Made by a program: the position numbers and the translations under genes. Below the pieces are notes generated by a model that searched no databases, was not told where the DNA came from, and saw only the letters and a list, made by a program, of their open reading frames with translations. Below, piece by piece: positions 36,206 to 46,471 of a stretch of 64,000 bases of DNA. The DNA is from Panicum virgatum (taxonomy: Eukaryota; Streptophyta; Magnoliopsida; Poales; Poaceae): NCBI RefSeq assembly GCF_016808335.1, contig NC_053148.1, positions 12,584,063 through 12,648,062 of the forward strand. Reading direction: 5' to 3'. Each line of letters starts with the position of its first letter. Positions within the stretch are counted from its first letter, which is position 1.

Positions 36206-36980
36206 TTAGTGGTTAGTAAATACTGTTACTTGCCATGACAGATGTATGCTAATTAGATATTATTCTTTTTTTTTTGCTTTGGAAAAATTGAACATGGTAT
36301 TCTCTTTTTTTTCACCATAAAGTATTACAGTTATCTTCTATTCACTTCATAACATGGAAGAATTCTAGAATTGGACTAGTATCAAACTCTCAATCCATTG
36401 TATCATGTCACTCTTTCTAAAATTGTCATATCATAGAAATACTTGTATGTTATAATTAAGCCAATGCATAATATCTTAATTGTCTATTTCTTAGAATTCC
36501 CAAGTCAATTAATCGTTCCTTGGATGTCAAGTCAAAGTTGTATATATATTTCATCAAGACTAAGCTTTCTTCTCTTTCTTCCTTAGCTCTATACCATGTC
36601 AAAAAAAATTATGTATCACTTATTTAATGTCATGGTATAATGTGCTGGTAGTAGCTTTGTTGCAACATAATGAAACGTACTATCGGTAAATAATAGACAT
36701 ATTCAGGAACTGGGATTAATATCGCTAGGCCCTGAAAGTTTGTACAACAATTGTAACTATCCAAAACAGTCCTCGAGGATACTGTGACCAGCATATGTCT
36801 TAGCTTTTTGGATGCGAGAAGACGCGCGCATGTGTCTGAGTGTACGTACACCAACACGATTTTTATTTCAGGCTATGGATTTGGCTCTGCCATGTACATC
36901 GTGTTGGTGTATAGGCTGATGAATATTATTTCATATTCCACCATTAAAAAAAGGCAACGTATGTTATATAAACCACATTC
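36206..36980. other. No gene recognised; one short hairpin
   Basis: AT-rich. It holds a perfect 14-bp inverted repeat tacaccaacacgat / atcgtgttggtgta at about 36848-36911, loop about 36 bp. No ORF with a recognisable domain. Confidence 0.45.
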
Positions 36981-37183
36981 GTATGCAAACTATAGAAACT
37001 CCAATCTGAGCCATTAGATCAATATCCAAAGGGCATGGAGGGTGAGATAATTTTACAATCTGGACCCGCCCTTGGATTGGGTAATCACATTTTTGCAAAT
37101 CCTCCCTCCCACACCCCTGCGTCACTCCCCTTGAATGTTGATCCGATGGCCCAGGTTGGAGTTTCTATAGTTTGTATAGCATA
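36981..37183. mobile_element. Foldback MITE, family 1 copy
   Basis: The ends aaactatagaaactccaatc and (reverse complement) aaactatagaaactccaacc are inverted repeats of about 50 bp containing the gatcaa motif. It is the same family as 16951-17153 and about 203 bp. Confidence 0.75.
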
Positions 37184-37674
37184 GAGTTAGTCTACGATGG
37201 TCTTTTTTCCCCCCTTTTTTGGATGATCATAATTCAGGTAGTACGTATGTGTTCAGAGTTAAGGAAACCTGCTCAGGTACTCACCTGCGTTTTAGCCTTA
37301 GCAGTTCAGTCCTAGTTTCACCAACTTAACATCAACGTACAGCAGTAATAGGGTCGATCGAAAATCATAAGTTGTTCAGCAGTTCAGGGCTCCAGACATA
37401 TCAATCTTGATCATATATACATATGTACCGAGAAAATAATATGTTACAAAATAGAAAGATGGGGCATCTGTTTTAGACTCCCCTCCCCAATAAGAAAATT
37501 ATTATACAATATAACAAGAAGAAATAATGGATCAGCTAGCGTTTCCCCAAGCAAAGTGCAGCAAGCATAAGTAAGGTAGCTAAACAAGCTGCATAGCACG
37601 TGCATCTCACAATTCAGATTGCAACGTAGTATATATGCAACCGGTGCACTTGGGGTTGGAAACCGTACGCTATA
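37184..37674. other. 3' flank of small gene copy B
   Basis: AT-rich, no ORF. For a minus-strand transcript of copy B this would hold the 3' UTR and terminator region. No unambiguous poly(A) signal could be chosen. Confidence 0.4.
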
Positions 37675-37917
37675 CTATATGCCAGGACGGCGGCGGCGGC
37701 GGCGAGAGGCGTTCTTGCCGGCGGCCGCCATGGACGCCACGGCCTTGGCCCACGCCACGAGCTCCCGCTTCATCCGCTTCTCGTCGCCCCAGACCACCAG
37801 GTCCACCGGCCGGCCCGTCTCCGCGGCAAGGAACGCCACCGCCGCCGCCCCGGCCAAGACCTCCTCGTCGCCGCCCGCGGCCGGGAACGGCCGCGCCATC
37901 TCCGCTCCCGGAGCCAT
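37675..37917 (-). CDS. Small-gene family copy B, 80-residue protein of unknown function
   Basis: The open frame runs from ATG at 37917 to a stop at 37675, giving 80 residues. The N-terminus MAPGAEMARPFPAAGGDEEV is followed by an Ala-rich hydrophobic stretch (residues 21-32), then ETGRPVDLVVWGDEKRMKREL and AWAKAVASMAAAGKN, with an Arg-rich tail. Copies C and D share this order and the motif WGDEKRMKRELVAWAKAV, supporting real coding. I do not recognise the family. The hydrophobic stretch is too short and Ala-rich to call a membrane segment. The start is chosen because copy C also begins near this point. A TATA box lies 118 bp upstream, making this the copy most likely to be expressed. The upstream frame stays open, so a longer N-terminus cannot be excluded. 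Confidence 0.65.
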   Translation of the reverse strand: MAPGAEMARPFPAAGGDEEVLAGAAAVAFLAAETGRPVDLVVWGDEKRMKRELVAWAKAVASMAAAGKNASRRRRRRPGI

Positions 37918-38027
37918 GTCGAACGGCCCGCGCACGCGCGCACCACTCCTCCCGACCGGCCGGTCGCTGGTCAGGCTGGCACGAGGAATGATGTAGAACT
38001 CGGCGCTCGGCGCGCCCTCCCGTCGCG

Positions 38028-38036
38028 TCTTTATAC
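38028..38036 (-). promoter_or_regulatory. TATA box of copy B
   Basis: GTATAAAGA on the minus strand, about 118 bp before the chosen ATG. The aligned positions in copies C (cgtcgttaag, 45941-45950) and D (cgcttttgta, 50741-50750) have lost the TATA sequence. Confidence 0.6.
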
Positions 38037-38113
38037 GCGGTCGGGCGCGCGCCGCAAGCGCCGGCGGCTCGCGTAATATCTGGCGCGCGCATAGCATATT
38101 CCTCCGCGCATCA

Positions 38114-38421
38114 GAAGAAGTCTACGTAACCCCCTTAACTATCAAGGTCGGAGCACTTAACCCCCAACTATAAAACCGAATATCTAACACCCCCAACTAT
38201 TAAATACCGTGTACTTAGCCCTCTGGGGCAGTTTTGCTAAGTGGTTTCGCCATATCTAAACGCTGACGTCAACGTCCAGCGTGGCGAAACCGCTTAGCAA
38301 AACCGCCCCAGGGGGCTAAGTGCACGGTATTTGATAGTTGGGGGTGTTAAATATCCGGTTTTATAGTTGGGGGGGTTAAGTGATCCGACCTTGATAGTTA
38401 GGGGGTTATGCAGACTTCTTC
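38114..38421. mobile_element. Near-perfect foldback MITE upstream of copy B (308 bp)
   Basis: Inverted repeats of roughly 130-150 bp: left gaagaagtctacgtaacccc, right end reverse complement gaagaagtctgcataacccc, and pairing runs almost to the centre (taagtggtttcgcc / ggcgaaaccgcttag). It would form a hairpin with a loop of only a few tens of bases. It starts 78 bp upstream of the copy B TATA box. Long TIRs suggest a Mutator-like MITE; the 9-bp flanks (cgcgcatca / cgcgcggga) match only in part. Confidence 0.85.
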
Positions 38422-40519
38422 CGCGCGGGATCGTGTGACGCGGAGCGGGCCGCGTGCGTCTGCGGATCGATCCGGCTGGGTGCGTCGCGGTCCGGTTTCT
38501 GGACGGGCGCCGTGGCATGTGGTGCCGTCGTGTCTCACTACACGTAGGTTTCGGATACGATCCTCGGCGAGGTACGATCGGCAAGCTAGCAAACGTGCTG
38601 GGACACGGCCGGATCACCATCCGTTCTTGTCGGAACATACACGAGGGTGGTGGCGCGACGTGCGTGCGCGTTCAGTCCGCGCCTGCTGCGCGCGCGCTAC
38701 GTAGGCTGACACATCCTCGCCGTGTTCGCGGACGTTGTCGCGGTGCACGCAACGGGCGTTGCCTAGCGACCTCGCGCGCGCAGCGGAACGGGAACGGAAT
38801 CCTGCTCGACGACGACGGCGATGGCGGGGGAGTGGGGAACCACATGCGCCGCGAGCGCCCCGGTGGCCGGCGGACCGGCAGGCCGAGGAGCTCCACAGGA
38901 CAGGAGCATGGTCCCGGCCGTGGACTTGTTGTGGACCTGCGCGCGGGCGGGGTCTCCATTTTCAGAGTGGTTCAATATCCCCAGCGCGCTGTCGTGAGGG
39001 TGATGGATCATGGATGGGTTAAGCTGTGAAAGGGGTAGCTAGGTTTGGTGCTGCTCCTGCTAGCTGCACTCTGTTACTGTTAGGGGCTAATATAGCAAGA
39101 TCGACTCAGCTTCCTTAAAGACGAAGCATGCAGCTCCGGCAGGTATGGTAAGTGTTGCTTGTTGAGCTTGCGCAGACGGTAGTGTAGTGTCTCTGATGAG
39201 AGTATAGAGGGGTGCATGCAATGGTAAGGTCTGAACAATCATTTTTTTCTTTTTGCGAAAGTCTGAACAATCAAATTAAGTAGCTAGACAGACGTGAATG
39301 TTTACGGCTGTGATTTCGATCCGATTCATTTCATGTCACGGTATCGCCTTCTTTCTTTCATTCCTACACCACCACATACACCACCCTTGAGGATCTGCAA
39401 GATATCATTCGTTCATCGCTTCTTCTCTGCTCGCCGTAGGCTCTTCTTCTGTCCAGCTACTCATGGGCCCCGGCCTTTCGTTATCCTTCTCTCCTAAACC
39501 ACGAAACGAGTATCATCAACGCAGCAGGTTAGCATCAAGTAACCTCGCCCGGCATTCAACACGACCAATGCAAGGACGGCTCTAAGCAACGGATCCGCAT
39601 ATTCCAAAGGATTCGATAGCCCTGGTGGCGACGTGACACCTACAAATTAAGACCTGCTTCCTTAGTTCTCGAAAGCAACTATGTTCAGATTTGTCATAAC
39701 CAAAAACTTTTTAACTTTGAGTATAAATAGCCAAAAAAAAGAAATGATGTTTTGTAGATTTATTGAAAACCAGCAGCTATCAAAATAATATGCAATTTTT
39801 TTGTATCTAAGATACATATTTTCAGTGATATTGCTGGTTAAAGATAAAAAATATAATGTTTGAAATATTTTTGTATCTAAATGTAACTATATCATTAGCC
39901 ATCCAGATTAGTCCTCCCATTCTGTACTATTGTGGCACGTATACGTTATGAGCAAATAATATCTCTGTTGTGTTCGATCTGAAAGCTCGCCTTCACCACA
40001 GCAAAACTACAATGGCATCTTTTTTTTTTCTTTTGCGATCGTGTGTCTGAGCACGTTTTTTATTAAGAGAGAATACCGAACATTGTTCAGCTGGCTTGTC
40101 ATCCAATCAGCCAATATTGTTTTTCTCTCGTACCAAATCAGCACCAGCCACCAACCACAAGTCAGTCAGCAGTACTTTTATCTTACAACAAATCAGCACT
40201 AGCCATCAGACACAGCCAGCCGAACAGAGTTCTTTGATGCACCGGCAATGCCATCAACATGGTGCGGGTGCCGGGTGGAGGAATCTCAAATCTTAGTGGC
40301 AACGCAACCATAGAGTTGAATGCTGAAGAGTGTTGGTGTTGCAACAGCGATCGCTCTCTTGATGGCATGCTAATAACGGCGGCCAGGATTATGTAGTGTA
40401 CTAGTGTTGCATGCTTTCAATCAATAATTAGGGGTCATGGTTATCACATCTTTTCTCTTTTCTTTTCTGTTTTTTTTTTGTAGCCACACCTCAATTGTGG
40501 TTGCTAGCATATAGTGTGT
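38422..40519. other. Upstream segment of copy B, duplicated in copy C
   Basis: No gene supported. Blocks match the copy C upstream region in the same order: cagcggaacgggaacggaat (38780) with 46528; gggccccggcctttcgttat (39466) with 46911; ggacggctctaagcaac (39575) with 47019; aagctcgccttcacc (39983) with 47414. This is a diverged segmental duplication. GC-rich frames at 38454-39029 have no recognisable domain. Confidence 0.6.
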
Positions 40520-41144
40520 CTCTTGTCTATAGATGGCCAACGGGCCGACCCGGCCCGGGCCCGACCCGGCCCGGGCCCGACATAAGCACGGCACGGAAGA
40601 GGTCGGGCCGGCCCGGCACGTCGTGCCTCCCGGGCCGTGACTATCGGGCCCACGGGCTCAACCATCGGCCTAGGCACGGCACTACGGGCCGATTTTCGTG
40701 CCGGGTCAGCCCGCCAAGCCCGTGCAAAATACCGGGCCGCGCCAGCCCACAACCCAATAACCTTGCCACACCTTAAACGATTCAGCTCATCCAACAGTCC
40801 ATAATTTTCACAATTTCATCTACAACAGAAGTATAAAACTACAAAGATTCACAAATCACAAGTCAAACTCAGATTCTAACAAAGAAAATGAGAAGTTGAG
40901 AACCAAAAGGCAATGAGTAACCAAAATGAGCTGTTTGTGCAATGCTGCCTCATTAAAAACCTTTCTATGTAAAACTCACCCTTGTGAGAAACCCTAGAAA
41001 GGAAAAAAGAGTGCAGCCAGCTCTAAATTAAGTCTTAATAGTTATTACAGACCATTGTTCAAATGTCTCAAAATGAGTCTCATTGAGTCACTCTCACTCA
41101 GTCTCACACTCCCAAGTCTCAACTCAGTCTCTCAAACTCTCACA

Positions 41145-43348
41145 CTAAGTACCATCAGCAGGGACAGCAGCCCCAGGTTCCTCTTCATCAAGATACAAAT
41201 TCTTGAAAGAATCTTCCAAATCTTGGTTGTCCATAGAGTGTTGTTCCCTTCTGTCTCCTAGTTCCCAATCCTTTATGCTGGTGAGCATCTCCACAGTTTC
41301 AGGCAACAAGCGGCGTCGTCGCTCTTCAATTATCCTGCCTGTCAAACTGAAACAAGATTCTGAATAGATAGTAGATACAGGAACTGCCATAATATCTCTA
41401 GCCATTATAGATAGGATTGGAAAGGTTAGTTTGTGGTCACACCACCAGAGAAGTATATCAAAGTCATCATCATAAGCAGTGACATTGTCACTGTCCAGAT
41501 AAACTGAGAGCTCACAAATAGCAGAACCAGAAGCAGAAGAAGTGGGGGCAGAGGTAGGAGAAGGACCAACAACACCTGTTACTGCTCCAAAAATTCTTCC
41601 CCATGCTTGTTTTTTCTTACCTGTATGGTTTGATGGTTGTGCAGCCCTTTGAGACCTAGCTGCACCAAACTTGATCTCATATTGGTTAAGCAAATACTAG
41701 TTTTCACCTCAACATAATATGCACTGTACTCAGAACTAGTGCACTGAGCAAGCAATTGCAGAACATTATAGAAACCTTTTATCTTAGCTCTGGGGTCAAG
41801 AATGAATGCATATGAATATAACAGAGGTATATCCTGCCAATATTTAAGAAATTTAAGTTTCATAGGATATACAACAGCTCTTAGATTCTGATCTCTTTCA
41901 CATGCATGCAAATGAGAAGCAATCTCCAGAATATGATGCATCATTAATGGACTGGTTGGATAGTACACACCAGAAAGAACAACAGTAAAGTCATAAAATA
42001 ATTCAAGAAACTCCAATATCTTTTCAGCAACATACCAGTGATTTGCAAACAACAATTGGGAGCCATAATTGGAATTACTGAAAACAGTAAGCACATGCTG
42101 ATATAGAACCAAGTGTTTAAGCATTAGGTATGTAGCATTCCATCTAATATCCATATCTAAGTCAAACTTTCTAGGTCTAACACCTTGAGCAATACAATAG
42201 TTCTTGAACATAGCAATTCTTTGATTAGAGGATTTCAAGAAATTGATTGTAGTTCTAAAATCTTCTATATAAGGTATCAACCCTTTTAAGCCAGATTTCA
42301 CAATCAGAGTAATGACATAACAAGCACAACGTTGATGCACAACACTAGGTGAAGGATCAGGACCCAAATAACCAGCAAACATAGGTGTCAAAGTGTTCAT
42401 AGCCCTAGCATTAGAAGAAGCATTATCTAGAGTAACAGAGAAGATCTTGTCAATCAAACAATACTCCTCAACAACAGTAGCAATTCTAGTAGCAATATTG
42501 ACACCAGAATGTGACACCTCAATCAACCTAAGACCAATTACATTTTTCTCTAACTCCCAATCAGCATTCATAAAGTGAGCAACAACAGATATGTAGTCCT
42601 CCTTAGCATTACCAGACCAAATGTCTGAAGTCAAAGCAATAGAGGAAGCAGCAGACAGCACAGAATTCTTAAGCACATCACGGCGTTCAGTAAAAAGCAT
42701 AGCAAGATCTCTAGTGGTGCTTTGTCTAGATACCTTAACAAACCTAGGTTATGAGCATGAACAATGTACTCTTCCCAAGCCCTGTGTCTCACCTATACCT
42801 AATGGCAGATCAAGTCTAGCAATCAAACGACACAACTCAAATCTAGCAACAGCAGGTTTATACTCCCAGTTATGCACAGAACCATCAGAATTAAAAGCAA
42901 GCCTAGACTGAACCCTTGCAGCTCGATTAGCCTTTTGCCTACAAGACTCCTGATGCATTTTCAAGTGTCCAGTGCCAGCCTTAGATCTAGCAGACAGAGT
43001 ATTCTTACAGATTTTACAGATGGCTTTAGTGCAAACCTTCTTACCATTCACATTCTCACAGATCTGCTCAAAATCAGCCCAGACTTTAGATTTACGCTTA
43101 CCATTAACAACAACAGTTGAGGTTGTGTCGACGGCATCAGTGCTGGTGGAGTCGACCGTGGTCCGTGTCCTCATCGCACCTTCACCACCGCCGCCGTCCA
43201 GATCGATCGGAGCAGAGTCGCTGCCGACACCGACACCCAACAGGGCAGCAGCATCCTCAAGGATGTCGTCGTCATCCTCGGAGCGCAGCCCTGCCGCGAT
43301 CAGGTCGTCGTTGCTGGTCAAGGGATAGACGACATCATCCTCGGCCAT
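41145..43348 (-). pseudogene. hAT transposase (BED finger, catalytic core, dimerisation domain)
   Basis: The ATG at 43348 opens MAEDDVVYPL. An acidic N-terminus is followed by a BED-type finger (WADFEQIC ... CKICKNTLSARSKAGTGHLK ... H-x4-C, about 43080-42940). The core includes SDIWSGNAKEDYISVVAHFM, SVTLDNASSNARAMNTL and DIRWNATYLMLKH. The C-terminal dimerisation block has ILLWWCDHKLTFPILSIMAR and PVSTIYSESCFSLTGRIIEE, stop at 41145. The enzyme would excise and insert the element. Family expectation points to an extra G near 42780-42783, a missing C near 42740-42752 and a further frameshift near 41693. No intron explains these. Copy is dead. Confidence 0.88.
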
Positions 43349-43497
43349 GACGCCCTCGACCGTGGAGGGACCTCCAGCACCGTTCCTCAACAGTGCTAGT
43401 GGCCACCGTGCTCGCTCAAACCCACTAGTGGTAGAGGACGAAGCATCGGCTACCGACCTGCAAATGGAGGAAAAGGTGGAAGAACACCCAGATCAGA

Positions 43498-43528
43498 TTA
43501 GGTTAGGGTTAGGGTTTGGGTTAGGGTT
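43498..43528. repeat. Telomere-like repeat run upstream of the hAT transposase
   Basis: Degenerate TTTAGGG/TTAGGG units (ggttagggttagggtttggg) about 150 bp upstream of the transposase ATG, with another telo-box-like ttagggtttg at 43881. Such motifs occur in plant promoters and 5' UTRs; too short for a telomere relic. Confidence 0.6.
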
Positions 43529-44147
43529 ACTGACCTGCGCAACCGGAGCCCGGTGCCGGAGAAGACGATGCCCAACCAGAGGAATCACAGCGACAAGGAT
43601 TAGCTTGGAAGGCGAGCAGCGGCGGAGGGACGAACGGGGAGACGAACTCACATGGTCATAGCAAGAGCGAGGAGAGGGAGAGGGGATGAGAGGGAGAGGG
43701 GATCGATCTGAGCACTCAGTGTTGGGGAGAGGACGAGCCGGAGAGGACCACCAGCAGCGGCCGGCGACCGGAGTCGAGGAGGACGACGGCGTCGACGGGA
43801 GAGAGCGAGTCGTGGGAGCGCGGCGCGGAGCGGGCGAGGCGAGGCGACTGCGGCTGCGGGTGGGTGGGCTGGGTGGATTAGGTTAGGGTTTGGCCGGGGG
43901 GAGGGGCGCCCGCGCGGGGTATATAGGGGAGGGGGGTCGGCCGCTGTCGGGTCGGCCATTAGAAGCCGGGCCATGCCGGGCTGGCATGGCATGCCTGGGG
44001 TCCGGCCCAAGCACGGCCTGCTGAGTTGGGCCGGGCCAGCACGGGCCCACAGGCTGTCGGGCCGGGTCGTGCTCGAGCCAAGCCGAAAAAGCGTGCTCCG
44101 GGCCGGGCCATCGGGACTCGGGCTGCATGGCTTTCTATACTCTTGTC

Positions 44148-45192
44148 ATAGAGATATCTTGCAGGTTAAAGATTTTTCTTTGATTTGAGAAAAGATGGCA
44201 CAAAGGAATTTTTATAACACTGACGACCAATGTTTTCTTTTCTTTTTGTTTTGGACTTCTTCATTCTGGTAACCATCAGCAACCAGCACTTCACGTTGAA
44301 ACAAAATCTATACACGACACCCTTGAATCCTCCACACAGATGCCATTTGCAGCTAACACAATCCGCGACAAGCTACAGTCCTGTATCCTTTCCAACTAAT
44401 GATTAGCTAACTACTTGATAATAGTTTCTTTTAGCGAGCTAAAGATTAGCTAACTAGTCATTAACTGGGTCTATTTGGATCCACCAACTGATTACTAATT
44501 GTTAATACGAATAGACCATGCTACCCCTACGTTTATGCGCTAGGACTTCGGTAGCTCTGTGTTGGGGGTAGTAAGGTCTTTTGACCTTTCTAGTTAGGAT
44601 TAGTTGGGTTAGCTAATGGGATTCTACTCTTTCAATTAGCTAGGATCTTTAGTTGCTCAAATAGCTGCCCTGTTTGGATCCATAATAGCTAAATTTAGCT
44701 AGTTAACCATTAGCTATAGTATCCAAAGAGAACCTAAGTACTAGTATTACATTTTCTAGAGCATACAGAGACCTCACAAGTAATGAACTTAAAAATCCTT
44801 AGTTAAGCCTCTAAACTCCCAAAAGGACGCCATCATCTCGCTCAAACCAGATTATGTACTTGGAATCGCAAGAACAAGGTTTGTTGCATCTCCAGAATTG
44901 CCCGGATCTATCATGCTCAACCGAGAATTATACAGATTCAGGCGAGCAATTTCCAATGTTAGTGATGTGCTAATAGATTGCAAAACGTTCGTTTTGATGT
45001 ATGTTACTTCAACAGTGTATATACAATTGCTTGGGAGAAAAATTGCACTGTACATTTCCACGATCATCCTATACATACGGTACATAAAGAACTCCTCTAC
45101 AAGAATCAGCATATGGACAAACTGTGAGAAGCTGTTGTCCCAGTAGTCAGTGAACATCGGCACTGTTCCTGCTTAAGCTCACTGATATCTAG
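44148..45192. other. Segment between hAT and Stowaway; includes MITE-like and duplicated pieces
   Basis: No gene supported. 44466-44740 carries end motifs (gggtctatttggatcc; reverse complement of the right side gttctctttggatactatag) and repeated ttagctaa words, suggesting a MITE, possibly two overlapping. 44950-45130 is a diverged copy of 49810-50010 (both contain tgctaatagattgcaaaa and cagcatatg), so the 3' flank of copies C and D is duplicated too. Confidence 0.5.
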
Positions 45193-45194
45193 TA

Positions 45195-45427
45195 CTCCCT
45201 CCATTCTTTTTTATATGACATCATTGACTTTTTTTTCAACTTTGACCAATATTATTTAATTAATCAGTTAGTTAAATGAAGTGAAATGAGTACATTTACG
45301 TCTATCATCAAGAGTCACTTGAATATAACTTGAAAATTTGGCTATTTGCATAAATATTTATAGAAAAGACGAATAGTCAAACGAAGAAAAAAAATCAATG
45401 GTATCGTATATTTAAGAGCGGAGGGAG
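45195..45427. mobile_element. Stowaway MITE (233 bp)
   Basis: The ends CTCCCTCCATTC and (right, reverse complement) CTCCCTCCGCTC are flanked by TA on both sides (45193-45194, 45428-45429). This is the classic Stowaway signature. It lies in the 3' flank of copy C. Confidence 0.92.
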
Positions 45428-45533
45428 TAGTGAAGATTCCGGTGGCCATGCACCGAATTAGGGGAAGGCTCGATCTATGTACAAGCTCGATCGATTACTG
45501 CAAGCCGATCCATCAAGGAATTTGATGGACGCA

Positions 45534-45803
45534 CTATCCCCGGCGTCTCATGGATGGCCACGGCGACGATGGCGAGGTGGCGGAAGAAGTGTTCTTGCCG
45601 GCCGACGCCATGGACACCACGGCCTTGGCCCACGCCACGAGCTCCCGCTTCATCCGCTTCTCGTCGCCCCAGATCGACGGGTCCACCGTCCGCGCCCAGT
45701 CCGTCTCCGCGGCGAGGACCGCCGTCGCCGCCGACCAGGCCGAGACCTCGCCGTCGCCGCCCACGGCCGGGAACGGCCCCGCCATCCCAGCCCCCAAATC
45801 CAT
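45534..45803 (-). CDS. Small-gene family copy C, 89-residue protein of unknown function
   Basis: The open frame runs from ATG at 45803 to a stop at 45534. It starts MDLGAGMAGPFPAVGGDGEV, then WSAATAVLAAETDWARTVDP, the core IWGDEKRMKRELVAWAKAV (residues about 44-62) and a Ser/Pro-rich tail ending PWPSMRRRG, shared with copy D. Compared with copy B it has about four extra residues before the core (DWARTV) and a different tail. The frame is open far upstream without a stop, but that part matches the non-coding upstream of copy B, so the short start is preferred. The TATA position seen in B is degenerate here. Function unknown; a functional small protein or a recently silenced duplicate are both possible. 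Confidence 0.6.
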   Translation of the reverse strand: MDLGAGMAGPFPAVGGDGEVSAWSAATAVLAAETDWARTVDPSIWGDEKRMKRELVAWAKAVVSMASAGKNTSSATSPSSPWPSMRRRG

Positions 45804-46330
45804 GGCAGCAGCAGCAGCAACGATCGGCGTAGTATGTATCAGTGGAGAGGCTAAGGCCGGGTGATGTGGTGATGAGCCTGCGTGAGGACTGAGGAGGGAG
45901 GGAGGATGACTGGCACGTGGCACAACTCGCCGCGCCGACCCGTCGTTAAGCGGGCGGCGCGCCCCGGCGGCGGCTCGCGTAATATCCGGCGGGCGCGCGC
46001 GCATATTCCTCCGCGCCGGGGAATCGAGTGACGCCGAGCGAGCCGTGTCTGCCCCGCCGAGCGCATGTTTGGATCGGTCTGGCTGGCTGGGGCGGCGCGG
46101 TCCGGCGTCGATGACCGCGCGTGGAATGAGACGCGCACCATGGCGTGGCGGCCTCGCGGCTCGCGCCCTTGGAGCTGCTACACCTCCAAGTGCTGCACGT
46201 TTCGGATACGGTCGATCGATCCTAGGAGTGGTGCGATCGAAAAGCAAACGTCCCGGAACACGCATCGCGGATACCGATCTCGAGTCTCCAGCTGCGAGCT
46301 GCTGCTACACTCCAAACGTGCCTTCGTCGT

Positions 46331-46462
46331 AGAGGCGGAGCTAGCAAAAAATTCTAGGTGGGACAGGCCGGCAAGGGGCCGCCGACGGGGCGCGGCAGGC
46401 GAGTTCCCGGCGGCTAGGTGGGGCATATGCCCCACCCTGCGTGACGGGTGGCTCCGCCACTG
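46331..46462. mobile_element. Short MITE (132 bp) upstream of copy C
   Basis: The ends agaggcggagctagc and (right end, reverse complement) cagtggcggagccaccc are inverted repeats. A perfect 9-bp target duplication cttcgtcgt lies at 46322-46330 and 46463-46471. The 9-bp duplication is a Mutator-like trait. The insertion appears absent from the matching part of the copy B upstream region. Confidence 0.8.
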
Positions 46463-46471
46463 CTTCGTCGT

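Larger units (their letters stand above)
40528..44139 (-). mobile_element. hAT transposon (3.6 kb), complete ends, Ac-like
   Basis: A perfect 8-bp target duplication ctcttgtc lies at 40520-40527 and 44140-44147. The ends TATAGATGGCCAACGGG and (right end, reverse complement) TATAGAAAGCCATGCAG are imperfect inverted repeats. GC-rich subterminal arrays (ccgacccggcccgggccc at 40545-40600; gggccgggc arrays at 43970-44110) are typical of grass hAT elements. The transposase gene is on the minus strand and decayed. It is inserted in the duplicated segment upstream of copy B: flanking matches to 47690 and 47880-47990 resume on both sides. Confidence 0.92.

Noticed and set aside
38454..39029. 191-codon frame upstream of copy B
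   Set aside because: No motif; the matching sequence near copy C does not keep the frame.
43498..43528. Interstitial telomere relic
   Set aside because: Only a few degenerate units inside a transposon; a promoter-type telo-box is simpler.
45804..46265. N-terminal extension of small gene copy C to 46265
   Set aside because: The frame is open, but the same region of copy B aligns as non-coding promoter sequence and the extension is Pro/Arg-rich low complexity.
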